A stretch of 61,320 bases of DNA from Candidatus Poseidoniales archaeon. GTDB taxonomy: Archaea; Thermoplasmatota; Poseidoniia; Poseidoniales; Thalassarchaeaceae. Below, one piece after another: positions 43,617 to 51,431 of the stretch (its first letter is position 1; every line of letters begins with the position of its first letter). The notes below the pieces were generated by a model. The model was not told the origin of the DNA and searched no databases. It saw only the letters and a program-made list of their open reading frames with translations. The position numbers and the translations under genes are program-made. The stretch lies in the NCBI GenBank assembly GCA_003602515.1, contig QQSB01000062.1, positions 1 through 61,320 on the forward strand, given 5' to 3'.

Positions 43617-45323
43617 ATGGCCAAGCCACCTGCAGAAGTTCGTTTCCCGGGTGACAAGAATCGCAGGAAGAGACTGAGGGTAAGAGGGATAAAACAGGCA
43701 TCAAAGGAAATCCAGAAAAGGCTTGAGAAGAACCTGGATGCGCTGCTCGACAACCCAGAGGGTTTCCTGCCTGAGATAGTGGGGGAGTTGGGCAAGGTCT
43801 CGCTCTTCGGTTCGAAGGACCCAATGGCACTCACCCTGAGGGAGTTGGAGGGAGTCTCATCGAAGAGGAACGATGTCAGATGGCTCAAGAAGCGGATGGG
43901 GAAGAGGAGCGGGGGCGACGTCGCTCGCTCTCTAGCTGGAAGCCTAGTGGCCGCTTCTGAGGAGGACTTGAGCACCGTTTCAGTGTTCAAGAGCGATGTC
44001 TATGGGAATGCCAGTTACCTGAAGAGGGGAAGCGGTAGACCCGGGCACCTCGTTGGAATTCAGAACTTCAATCACCCCAGGCTTAGGCTTCTGGTGTGGG
44101 ATGACCATGCCAAGGCAGGGCAATACTTCTTCTCCTGGGACGGTGGCTTCGTCTTCACCGGCTTCGAAGCGAGTCCTCCTCCGGAATGGGTGAGTTGGAC
44201 TCTCGAAAATACCTCAGTGGATCTCCAAGGAGATATGTGCAAGTGGTCCGTTGGCCTTAGCGAAGAGATCGTAGACTCCTGCACTAACACTCCCGAGGGA
44301 TGGCTCAAGTTAGACTTCTCGGACGGTACGACGGTTGGCCTTTCCCAGTCTGCCCTCGCTAAGACGGACGAGCCTCTGGCTCGAAGCATAGCGGTCTCGA
44401 TGATGCCGCCAAACAAGCTGGGAGATGTCTGTGAGGCCTCTTGGATGTGGAGCCCGGAGGGCTGGCCGGATGACAGGCCTCTCCCCGAACAAGGAATGGA
44501 GAGGGTAGGGGAGGTCCTCGGCACATGGCTAAAGATGTCCTTGGAAGACAATGTCGTTTCTCGCGCATGTAGGGCAAGTATACTGAACTCAATTTCAGAT
44601 GGTTTCGTCGTCGGAAACAACTGGTTCGCAGAGGAGGACAGGCCCGGATTCCTCGAGCACATGGGAGGGACCGAGGACGAGCGTAGGGCATTGTCCTACG
44701 TACTCGACGCCGTCGATGGCGGTCTGCATGTGAGGTCAGACGGGGTGGTCCTCGACCTAGAGGACCGGGTGATTAGGTTCGAGGAGTCGTCCTGCCACCC
44801 AGTACTGGTCTCGCTCTGGGATGACTATGGAATGTCCATCCTGAGTGAGATGTACAGCTTGGCTGGAGAAGAGGCCGAGAAGGTCCACTCCCGACAGCTG
44901 AAGAGGAAGCAGGGGTTCGGTGCATTCCTACGCGAACTGAACGATTCGCTTAGCACGGCGATGAGACTCGACAGGCTGCCGTGGGATAGCGATGACCTGC
45001 CTGATCCGCTTTCATTCGCAGACCGTCTAGTCAGGAAGGCTGCGGATGATGGCGTGGCCTCGACCGTTTCGATGGCCAGGAAAGGCAGGGGGTTGGAGTC
45101 GGCGATGGGTTGGGCGTGGCTGGTGGTGCATGAAAGGACAGAGTCCGATGCATGGAGGTTCGATGAGGAGAGTCGCGACAAGGGCGGCGACTGGGTGCCC
45201 GCTCTGACAGCTGTCTGGGATGCGGCCAAAGCGCTACTCCTAGAGGACGACATGGAGTCGAAAGCCGACTATCGCTCGTCTATGGAGTGGCTGGCGGAGG
45301 CCAGTGGTTCTGGACCCATCTGA
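43617..45323 (+). CDS. large soluble protein of unknown function
   Basis: A 568-residue protein without recognisable motifs. It begins with a highly basic segment (DKNRRKRLRVRGIKQASKEIQKRL), suggesting nucleic acid or ribosome contact, and continues with mixed alpha/beta sequence rich in Trp and acidic residues. There is no signal peptide or membrane helix. Cys residues are few and not arranged as metal sites. It begins 49 bases after dph5 and is read in the same direction. Codon use is GC-rich like its neighbours, so there is no sign of recent transfer. Confidence 0.7.
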   Translation: MAKPPAEVRFPGDKNRRKRLRVRGIKQASKEIQKRLEKNLDALLDNPEGFLPEIVGELGKVSLFGSKDPMALTLRELEGVSSKRNDVRWLKKRMGKRSGGDVARSLAGSLVAASEEDLSTVSVFKSDVYGNASYLKRGSGRPGHLVGIQNFNHPRLRLLVWDDHAKAGQYFFSWDGGFVFTGFEASPPPEWVSWTLENTSVDLQGDMCKWSVGLSEEIVDSCTNTPEGWLKLDFSDGTTVGLSQSALAKTDEPLARSIAVSMMPPNKLGDVCEASWMWSPEGWPDDRPLPEQGMERVGEVLGTWLKMSLEDNVVSRACRASILNSISDGFVVGNNWFAEEDRPGFLEHMGGTEDERRALSYVLDAVDGGLHVRSDGVVLDLEDRVIRFEESSCHPVLVSLWDDYGMSILSEMYSLAGEEAEKVHSRQLKRKQGFGAFLRELNDSLSTAMRLDRLPWDSDDLPDPLSFADRLVRKAADDGVASTVSMARKGRGLESAMGWAWLVVHERTESDAWRFDEESRDKGGDWVPALTAVWDAAKALLLEDDMESKADYRSSMEWLAEASGSGPI

Positions 45324-45389
45324 TAGAGCGAGGCATCGGATTGACTGATAGCATGAAGGTTCATTTTCCGCCGAGTGCGGCATTCAGCC

Positions 45390-45758
45390 ATGGAAGACCC
45401 GTACGAATGGATGATGGAACCGAAGAAGTGGCTTATTCTTACGCTGCTAGCCCACACTGGGCTTGGCATCATAGCCAATGCAAACGCGCATGAAGGTGAC
45501 CTAGACGAGATTCTAGCCACCCTCGGCTTCATGTCGCTGATCTCTGTTTTCCTAGCTTATGCTGCGTTCATGACCGAGGGTCGTGAGCAGGCGAGGCTGG
45601 CGGCTGTGATTTGCGGACCGGTGTTTGTCTGGTTCATCGTCTGCATGGCTCTAGGGCTTGAGTTCATGTCCAGCACGTTCACCATCCAGGAGATTGCCCC
45701 GGCCCTGATGATCTGGGGCGTACCGGCTTTGGTAGGCATATTGAACTGGAATAATTGA
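45390..45758 (+). CDS. small membrane protein, four helices
   Basis: About 122 residues from the ATG at 45390 (MEDPYEWMMEPKKW); a GTG at 45375 is in frame but adds an unlikely leader. Four hydrophobic segments fill the protein: ILTLLAHTGLGIIANA, ILATLGFMSLISVFLAYAAF, LAAVICGPVFVWFIVCMAL and IAPALMIWGVPALVGILNW. No family is recognised and no charged residue stands out inside the helices. It ends four bases before the vsr start, so it is probably cotranscribed with vsr. Confidence 0.6.
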   Translation: MEDPYEWMMEPKKWLILTLLAHTGLGIIANANAHEGDLDEILATLGFMSLISVFLAYAAFMTEGREQARLAAVICGPVFVWFIVCMALGLEFMSSTFTIQEIAPALMIWGVPALVGILNWNN

Positions 45759-45762
45759 TTCC

Positions 45763-46191
45763 ATGGCACTAGAGGTTCCTCCTGCATCCTCGCACGCCGT
45801 TCACAATGTGATGGTCGCTAACAAGTCTACCAATACTAAGCCCGAATTAATCGTTCGAAGGCTCCTACGAGATGCAGGTTTTCCGGGTTACCGTCTCCAT
45901 TGGAGGATTGATGGAGACGGGGGCAGGTACATCTGCAGGCCCGACATATCGTTCCCTGGGAGGAAGCTGGCAATCTTCGTCCACGGCTGCTTCTGGCATA
46001 GGTGTCCGAAGTGTGACCTTGATCTTCCCAAATCGAACGTCGACTATTGGAGCCAGAAGTTCGAGAATAACGTCGAAAGGGACAGGAAAAAGGAGGCTTC
46101 TCTGCAGGAGATGGGATGGAGGGTCCATACGATTTGGGAGTGTGAGTTGGACGATGGTGCTTCCCAGGTTGTAGAGATACTGAACAATTAG
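45763..46191 (+). CDS. vsr: Vsr-type very short patch repair endonuclease
   Basis: Endonuclease family that nicks beside T:G mismatches arising from 5-methylcytosine deamination. Motifs match in order: NKSTNTKPELIVRRLLRDAGF, CRPDISFPGRKLAIFVHGCFW with the catalytic Asp and the H-G-C-F-W-H centre, NNVERDRKK, and GWRVHTIWECEL. The zinc region reads HRCPKC rather than the HHHHC of E. coli Vsr, a variant I associate with archaeal and some bacterial homologues. Translation may begin at Met17 (45811). No cytosine methyltransferase gene is in the window. Same strand as the ubiB gene, 15 bases ahead of it. Confidence 0.9.
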   Translation: MALEVPPASSHAVHNVMVANKSTNTKPELIVRRLLRDAGFPGYRLHWRIDGDGGRYICRPDISFPGRKLAIFVHGCFWHRCPKCDLDLPKSNVDYWSQKFENNVERDRKKEASLQEMGWRVHTIWECELDDGASQVVEILNN

Positions 46192-46206
46192 GAAACAGGA
46201 TTTGAA

Positions 46207-47451
46207 ATGGGTGACGGTCCGGCTCAACACGTGAGAGCCCTAACATTCCTCAAATTTCTGCGTGAAATAAGGAAGGACGGGCCAGCTGATCTCGATTGGA
46301 TTCAGAAACAGGGCTTGCTAGCTGTAAAGTTGACTCAGATATTCGCCCTTAGGCCAGATATGCTCAGTATCGAAAAGTGCATGCAGCTTCAGAAGATGTA
46401 CAGGAATGCCGCTACAATCCCCAGCGAGGACGTACTCGAGATACTCAAACAGAAGGCTCCTGAGTCTTTTCATGCGTCCATCTCATGGTTTGATGAGGAG
46501 CCACTAGCAGCCGCTTCGGTTGGCCAGGTTCACAGAGCCAGGTTGACCGGTGGGGAGGAGGTTGTGGTCAAGGTGGTCAAGTCTGATCACAAAAAGAGGT
46601 TCCAAAAAGATGTGAGCAGGATGGTGAGGATGATGAGAGTAGCTATCGCACTCTCTCCCAAGCTGCGTAGGGTTGGCAATCCAATCGCTCTTTTGAGACA
46701 CGTAGAGGACTACACAACTCGGGAGCTGGATTTGCGCAACGAAATCAGTGGCGGGAGGGAGCTGATGGAAATCAGAGATGGTCTCGTGGATGATTTCCCC
46801 ATGCCTCGGCTAAAGTTCCCGAAGTACTTTCCCGAGTTGTCAAACGAGCACGTGCTCGTTTCTGAATTCGTTACTGGAAAGACCCTGGAAGAGCGAATAT
46901 TGGACGAAGACCTGCCTTGGGAATATCTAATCGAGTTATTCAGAATCCACGGAGCATACATGTTTGGGATTGGGACTTTCCATGGCGATCTCCATCCCGG
47001 TAACTGCTTGATTGATGATGACGGAGATTACGTTTTCATAGACAATGGTGCCATTTGCCAGGCCCCTCGTGGGGTTAGCCTCCCCCTGTTTGAGTTCTTT
47101 GAGGGGCTCTCAAAAAATCAGTTGGATGAAGCATTCGAGGCTCTGCTAGGATTGGCCGAAGAGAGGCCGTCTGAGGACAGAGTAGTCCGATTCAAAACAC
47201 GCATGTCGGAGATCTATCAGGGATTTGGGGAGAAGAGCGTTGGTGAGCAGAGTCTTACTGACCTGATGATGAAGACGGTAAGGACGGCCGTCGAAGATGC
47301 TGGTGCTGACTTCGGAGAGGAGGCCTTTCCCATCATTCGATCCCTGATGTACATGGATGGGTTGGTAATCAGGACTCATCCAGAAGTCAAGTTGATTGCT
47401 GAGATGGGCCCGTCCCTGGTTGAGTTCAGGGAAGGCCTGAGCATGGAGTGA
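46207..47451 (+). CDS. ABC1/UbiB/ADCK-family atypical kinase
   Basis: UbiB-like protein of the family that supports isoprenoid-quinone synthesis and lipid handling in bacteria and mitochondria. The Ala-rich loop AAASVGQVHRA and the catalytic FHGDLHPGNCLIDDDGDYVFIDNGA segment are clear. The family KxGQ motif is altered: it reads K41-L-T43-Q44, with Thr for Gly, in LLAVKLTQIFALRPD. There is no evident C-terminal membrane helix. Length 414. Two bases separate its stop from the crtI ATG, so it heads the tight crtI-ABA4-DoxX-Rieske block. A role in isoprenoid metabolism is inferred from both family and position. Confidence 0.88.
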   Translation: MGDGPAQHVRALTFLKFLREIRKDGPADLDWIQKQGLLAVKLTQIFALRPDMLSIEKCMQLQKMYRNAATIPSEDVLEILKQKAPESFHASISWFDEEPLAAASVGQVHRARLTGGEEVVVKVVKSDHKKRFQKDVSRMVRMMRVAIALSPKLRRVGNPIALLRHVEDYTTRELDLRNEISGGRELMEIRDGLVDDFPMPRLKFPKYFPELSNEHVLVSEFVTGKTLEERILDEDLPWEYLIELFRIHGAYMFGIGTFHGDLHPGNCLIDDDGDYVFIDNGAICQAPRGVSLPLFEFFEGLSKNQLDEAFEALLGLAEERPSEDRVVRFKTRMSEIYQGFGEKSVGEQSLTDLMMKTVRTAVEDAGADFGEEAFPIIRSLMYMDGLVIRTHPEVKLIAEMGPSLVEFREGLSME

Positions 47452-47453
47452 GT

Positions 47454-49013
47454 ATGATGGAAAACCATAGTGACGTCCTAATTGTTGGTGCGGGACCAGG
47501 TGGTCTTGCTTGTGCAATGCTCCTTGCGAAGGCAGGAGTCAAGGTTACGATCCTGGAGAAGTCGGACGGAGTAGGGGGCAGGACTAGGGTCTTCGAGAAG
47601 GATGGCTACAAGTACGACAATGGGCCTACTTTCTTCCATTACCCCGAGATCGCCGAGGAGATATTCCAGGCAATAGGCAAGGATGCCCACGAGGAGCTAG
47701 GTCTTATTCCACTAAACCCGAACTATCGACTAGTTTTCGGAGCGGGTGGGAGTCTGAATGCGACTACAGATTTGGAGGATATGGTTGCCCAGATCACAGA
47801 TCTCTGCGGAGTAAAGAACGCAGACGGTTTCAGGAGGTACGTCGAGGACAATAGAACCAAGATGGAACTATCAAAAAATTGTCTGAATGCTCCTTGGAAG
47901 AGCCCTCTGGACTTGGTTAGCAAGAGGGCTCTGAGGGTAGCTAGAGTACTGAGGCCATGGAGATCAGTGGCCTCGGACCTAGCGAGGATGTTTCCTGACG
48001 AGCGGATGCAGTTGGCGATGTCTTTCCAGACGAAGTATCTGGGGATGAGTCCGTTCCATGCACCAAGCCTGTTCACCATACTAGCATATCTGGAGTACGA
48101 GCACGGAGTATTCCATGCCGAGGGGGGGCTGGGTACAATCACGAACAGGATGGGCGAGATTGCTAGAGAGATGGGTGTTGAGATTCGCCTGAACGAGCCG
48201 GTGAGCGAGTTCATTTTCGAAGGTAAGACCGTAGTGGGCGCCAAGACAGAACAAGGAGAATACTCAGCAGATCGGTACGTGATGAACGTTGACTTCGCCA
48301 CGGGAATGAAGGGGCTAGTTCCAGACGAGCTGCGTAGGAAGTGGTCGGACAAGAAGCTAGACCAGAAATCATACTCGTGCTCGACCTACATGCTTTACCT
48401 AGGGATCGACAAGCTGTACGATACCCCTCATCATCAGATTTACGCTGCCAAGGACTACCAGAAGAACCTGAGAGAGGTCACCCAGAACAAGGTCACTTGG
48501 GACGACCCCTCTGTTTACGTCCAGAACGCTTGCGTGACAGATAGCACAATGGCACCTGAGGGGCATTCCACTATCTACGTCCTAGTCCCTGTTAGCAACA
48601 GCCACGATGGTATCGACTGGGAGGAAATCAAGCATGATTACATGGATGTAATTCTGAGACAGATGGAGAACCTGGGATTCACGGACCTGAAGAGGCACAT
48701 CGTCTCCCAGACGATAGTTACGCCAGACGACTGGGCATCACGGGACATATACAAGGGAGCCGTTTTCAATCTGGCTCATGGCCTTGATCAGATGCTCTGG
48801 AGAAGGCCCCAGAACAAGTTCGAGGAGTTGGAGAAACTGTATCTCGTTGGTGGTGGGACTCATCCCGGAAGCGGTCTTCCAACCATCTTGGAAAGCGGGA
48901 GGATCTCCGCCAAGATGATTTGTGCCGACTTGGGGATAGATCCGGACTGGAACGGCGAAGATACGTGGTTCGAGGACATCAGAAGGCCAAAACTAAATTT
49001 GACTACGAATTAA
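47454..49013 (+). CDS. phytoene desaturase-like (CrtI-type) oxidoreductase
   Basis: FAD-dependent amine-oxidase-fold enzyme of the CrtI/CrtN/CrtD/CrtISO group, which desaturates or isomerises carotenoids. The N-terminal dinucleotide motif LIVGAGPGGLACAMLLAKAG is followed by ILEKSDGVGGRTRVFEKDG, and the C-terminal CrtI signature is LVGGGTHPGSGLPTILESGR. Length about 519 is typical. The ATG at 47454 has GGAG nearby; a second ATG follows at once. Which step it catalyses (phytoene desaturation, isomerisation or a later oxidation) cannot be read from sequence, and no crtB, crtY or retinal-forming gene is in this window. Middle gene of the ubiB-to-Rieske block. Confidence 0.88.
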   Translation: MMENHSDVLIVGAGPGGLACAMLLAKAGVKVTILEKSDGVGGRTRVFEKDGYKYDNGPTFFHYPEIAEEIFQAIGKDAHEELGLIPLNPNYRLVFGAGGSLNATTDLEDMVAQITDLCGVKNADGFRRYVEDNRTKMELSKNCLNAPWKSPLDLVSKRALRVARVLRPWRSVASDLARMFPDERMQLAMSFQTKYLGMSPFHAPSLFTILAYLEYEHGVFHAEGGLGTITNRMGEIAREMGVEIRLNEPVSEFIFEGKTVVGAKTEQGEYSADRYVMNVDFATGMKGLVPDELRRKWSDKKLDQKSYSCSTYMLYLGIDKLYDTPHHQIYAAKDYQKNLREVTQNKVTWDDPSVYVQNACVTDSTMAPEGHSTIYVLVPVSNSHDGIDWEEIKHDYMDVILRQMENLGFTDLKRHIVSQTIVTPDDWASRDIYKGAVFNLAHGLDQMLWRRPQNKFEELEKLYLVGGGTHPGSGLPTILESGRISAKMICADLGIDPDWNGEDTWFEDIRRPKLNLTTN

Positions 49014-49022
49014 GGTGGAAAT

Positions 49023-49460
49023 ATGGATTTGTACGACCTGGCTTTCTTCCTATCGACGATGTGGGTTGGCCCCTTCTGGTTCGCAATGCTATTCTACCCT
49101 GATCACGAGAAGACCCACAGCGCCCTGAGTGGCCCGTGGTTCTTCTTGGGCCCAATCATCATCTGGTGGGTGCTGATGGCATCGAACCCGCAGGCTCTGA
49201 TCGACTTCGGCATGGACTCCATGGACCCAAGCAGTATGCTTGCCGGTCTCGCAGACTTGCTGGCAACGAGGGGCGGGGCTGCAGCAGCATGGGCCCACTT
49301 CGTAGCAGGTGACATTGTTGTAACTAGATGGATGTGGAAGAGATGCTTGGAAAGGGAGACCGAACGATGGGTTTCTGCGGTGTCAGTTTTCTTCGGCGTC
49401 ATGCTTATGCCGGTCGGAGTAGCGGTCCACTTGGCCCTTGTTCGTGAAAATGCGGACTGA
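49023..49460 (+). CDS. ABA4-like membrane protein (DUF4281)
   Basis: A 145-residue protein with four helices at about residues 5-24, 34-52, 78-102 and 117-138. The segment AWAHFVAGDIVVTRWMWKRC matches the signature of plant ABA4/DUF4281 proteins (W-x-H-x3-x-D-x3-x-R-W), and the opening FFLSTMWVGPFWFAMLFYP matches their first helix, including the conserved Pro. ABA4 is needed for neoxanthin formation from violaxanthin in plants; the bacterial and archaeal members are not characterised to my knowledge. It begins nine bases after crtI and overlaps the DoxX gene by 11 bases. A carotenoid-related role is inferred. Confidence 0.75.
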   Translation: MDLYDLAFFLSTMWVGPFWFAMLFYPDHEKTHSALSGPWFFLGPIIIWWVLMASNPQALIDFGMDSMDPSSMLAGLADLLATRGGAAAAWAHFVAGDIVVTRWMWKRCLERETERWVSAVSVFFGVMLMPVGVAVHLALVRENAD

Positions 49461-49881
49461 TCTGATGGAGGGGTGGCTAGAGAATCTAGTGGCCATCCCA
49501 TATGGTATCTGGATAGCCTGGGTGGGGGTGCAACACTTCCGAGATCCCGCGTGGTTCGAGCCGATAGTCCCAGGAATACTCGGGAATGCTAGGTTCTGGG
49601 TACTTGCCAGCGGGGCGTTCGAAATTTTACTCGGCCTCGGCGTCGCTTTGCCATGGTTCAGAAGGGAGGCTGCCTTCGGGATCACCCTGATGCTTCTTGT
49701 TCTGTACTGGGCAAACCTGAACATGTGGATTAACGATATCCCCCTGAGCGGGAAAACGTACGAGTCTCACTGGCACGCACTGAGAGGAGTGGGTCAGGTG
49801 GCTCTGATTCTCATCTCGCTCTGGTTGGGTGGTTGGGAGAGCAGCCAGAGAATGGTAGAGTGGTTTCGAGCGAGGGGCTAG
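49450..49881 (+). CDS. DoxX-like membrane protein
   Basis: About 143 residues with four predicted helices (IPYGIWIAWVGVQHF, FWVLASGAFEILLGLGVALPWF, AAFGITLMLLVLYWANLNMW, VGQVALILISLWLGG). The first helix followed by R-D-P-x-W-F and the G-A-x-E-I-L-L-G-L-G pattern of helix two are typical of the DoxX/DoxD superfamily, whose members include thiosulfate:quinone oxidoreductase subunits and many unassigned redox-associated proteins. The ATG at 49450 overlaps the end of the ABA4-like gene by 11 bases, so coupled translation is likely. The exact function is unknown. Confidence 0.7.
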   Translation: MRTDLMEGWLENLVAIPYGIWIAWVGVQHFRDPAWFEPIVPGILGNARFWVLASGAFEILLGLGVALPWFRREAAFGITLMLLVLYWANLNMWINDIPLSGKTYESHWHALRGVGQVALILISLWLGGWESSQRMVEWFRARG

Positions 49882-49884
49882 GTT

Positions 49885-50241
49885 ATGGAATGGAAGAATG
49901 CTATAGCGATCAAGAAGATGAAGTCCGGGAAGACCAAGATGGTCAATTTTGGACTGAAGTCGGTTATGGTGGCCCGCGTTGGAGACGACTTCTTCGCCAC
50001 GGAGGGGCTTTGCAGACACATGCGATGGCCTCTAGCCTGGGGAGGGAAGATTTCTGACGGCTGTGTTCGATGCCCGCTGCATCAGACGACACACAAACTG
50101 GACGATGGCAGTCTGGTTGAATGGGCGCCATTCCCGCTTTTCCCGCCATATGGCAAGTTAGTGGGCAAGATGTCCAAGAAGAAGGACCTGCCAGTTTACG
50201 AAACCAGGGTTGTAGGCGAGTACCTTCAGGTCAGGATTTGA
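49885..50241 (+). CDS. Rieske-type [2Fe-2S] protein
   Basis: A 118-residue soluble Rieske protein. The cluster motif C-x-H-x17-C-x2-H is Cys43, His45, Cys63 and His66 (LCRHMRWPLAW...CVRCPLH). There is no membrane helix and no disulfide Cys pair of the cytochrome bc1 type, so it resembles the ferredoxins of Rieske oxygenases or small electron carriers. It starts three bases after the DoxX gene and ends the block of four coupled genes from crtI. Electron supply to an oxygen-dependent isoprenoid modification is a reasonable inference. Its last 16 bases overlap the end of the convergent phosphatase gene. Confidence 0.88.
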   Translation: MEWKNAIAIKKMKSGKTKMVNFGLKSVMVARVGDDFFATEGLCRHMRWPLAWGGKISDGCVRCPLHQTTHKLDDGSLVEWAPFPLFPPYGKLVGKMSKKKDLPVYETRVVGEYLQVRI

Positions 50242-51002
50242 TTGATCCTCTCCACTTCTTCGACCCTGCCAGTCTGGAGGTCGTATGCTGAGATCCTTGG
50301 TCTATGGAACGGGTCCTTGAGGACTATCCCAGTATCAAGAAGGACTGCCGAGGGGCGGTCGTCTTCCAACAGGACCGGGTGCCTCCAAATCCCCTCTTCG
50401 GGTGGATCCACATCGAAGTTTGAGAGCATCTGCACAGGGGTGTGTCCTGCAATAATCTGTCTTTTTGGGTCCAAGGGGACAGTGGCTAGGAATATCTCTC
50501 TGGATTTTAGTCTGTCTTCGTCCGTTTGCTCGTCGAGGGGTGTGTCTGCCCTGTATCCCGAATGAGATATCCGGAACCTGTCCAGTATGACTTCCGTCGG
50601 AAGGTCGTCGGTGTAATTCAGCCAGAGCCTTGCGTTCTCCCACTTCTCCTGTTCCCTGCTTCCCATGGAATCAAGAGTGGCCCTGCCTCCTACTCTTTCG
50701 ATCCAGAAATCCTCACGGTGGGGATTCTCTCCAAGGGCGATGGACATCAGAAGCTCATGGTTGCCCTTTATTGAGAAGACGCGATCACTCTCTCTGACTA
50801 TAGTGAGGACTCCGTGGCTATCCGGTCCCCTGTCGATCAAATCGCCGACACAAATCACCATGTCTCGCCCCGTCAGGTCGAGTTTGTTCAGAAGAATCTC
50901 AAACTCTTCCCTGTAACCATGGACATCACCGACCGCCCATACCGAGGACCCGTCGTCCAGTGCCTCTTGGAGAGCCTTCTCTAGGGCTGGATCCCTGTGC
51001 AT
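50226..51002 (-). CDS. calcineurin-like metallophosphoesterase, bacteriophage-type PPP phosphatase
   Basis: Predicted protein or nucleotide phosphatase with two metals. The motifs are complete: GDVHG at residues 25-29, GDLIDRGPDS at 53-62, GNHE at 80-83, a later His in RISHSGYR and the final GHTPVQ near residue 185. These match the lambda-phosphatase/PrpE/ApaH branch, so the substrate could be phosphoprotein or a diadenosine polyphosphate. Length 258 is normal. It starts nine bases after the stop of the four-helix membrane gene on the same strand and is probably cotranscribed with it and the membrane-anchored regulator upstream. Confidence 0.88.
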   Translation of the reverse strand: MHRDPALEKALQEALDDGSSVWAVGDVHGYREEFEILLNKLDLTGRDMVICVGDLIDRGPDSHGVLTIVRESDRVFSIKGNHELLMSIALGENPHREDFWIERVGGRATLDSMGSREQEKWENARLWLNYTDDLPTEVILDRFRISHSGYRADTPLDEQTDEDRLKSREIFLATVPLDPKRQIIAGHTPVQMLSNFDVDPPEEGIWRHPVLLEDDRPSAVLLDTGIVLKDPFHRPRISAYDLQTGRVEEVERINQILT

Positions 51003-51011
51003 GAGGTTATC

Positions 51012-51431
51012 CTACTCCTCTTCGTTCGACCCGCTCGGAGTCATTGGCACCAGCATGGCAGCGATTAGCAGCACCGGGATGAGGATGAATATGGCTCCGA
51101 TGAAGTCTCCCGGGGAGGCTCCCGGCCTGGGAATTGAAGGCTCTATCAGCATCCCTACGATGAACATCGATGCCATCAGCGCAGCTATTCGCATATTGCT
51201 CGTAGTGAATAGCCCGGTTCCGCTTCGTACCTGAGTCAACGTGAGAATGATTAGTGCTACTATCAAAAACATCAGCGAGAGTGTTGTGAATGGGTTTCCT
51301 CCCTGTGGGCCTCTTCCCTCCTCAAGAGAGGCCTCCATTGACATCAGGACGTGCAGAGAGATTGCTAGGATCGCTACTGCTAGGAAGGCAATCATAGTCA
51401 TTCTTGCATCGCTAGTTTTTCCCTGAGACAT
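51012..51431 (-). CDS. small membrane protein, four helices
   Basis: A 139-residue protein with helices at about residues 10-30, 45-65, 78-96 and 108-130 (MIAFLAVAILAISLHVL, LSLMFLIVALIILTLTQV, IAALMASMFIVGMLIEP, IFILIPVLLIAAMLVP), and a short acidic tail (GSNEEE). No family recognised. Its ATG overlaps the stop of the upstream regulator gene by one base (TGATG), so the two are translated together, suggesting that this protein partners the membrane-anchored winged-helix protein. Confidence 0.6.
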   Translation of the reverse strand: MSQGKTSDARMTMIAFLAVAILAISLHVLMSMEASLEEGRGPQGGNPFTTLSLMFLIVALIILTLTQVRSGTGLFTTSNMRIAALMASMFIVGMLIEPSIPRPGASPGDFIGAIFILIPVLLIAAMLVPMTPSGSNEEE

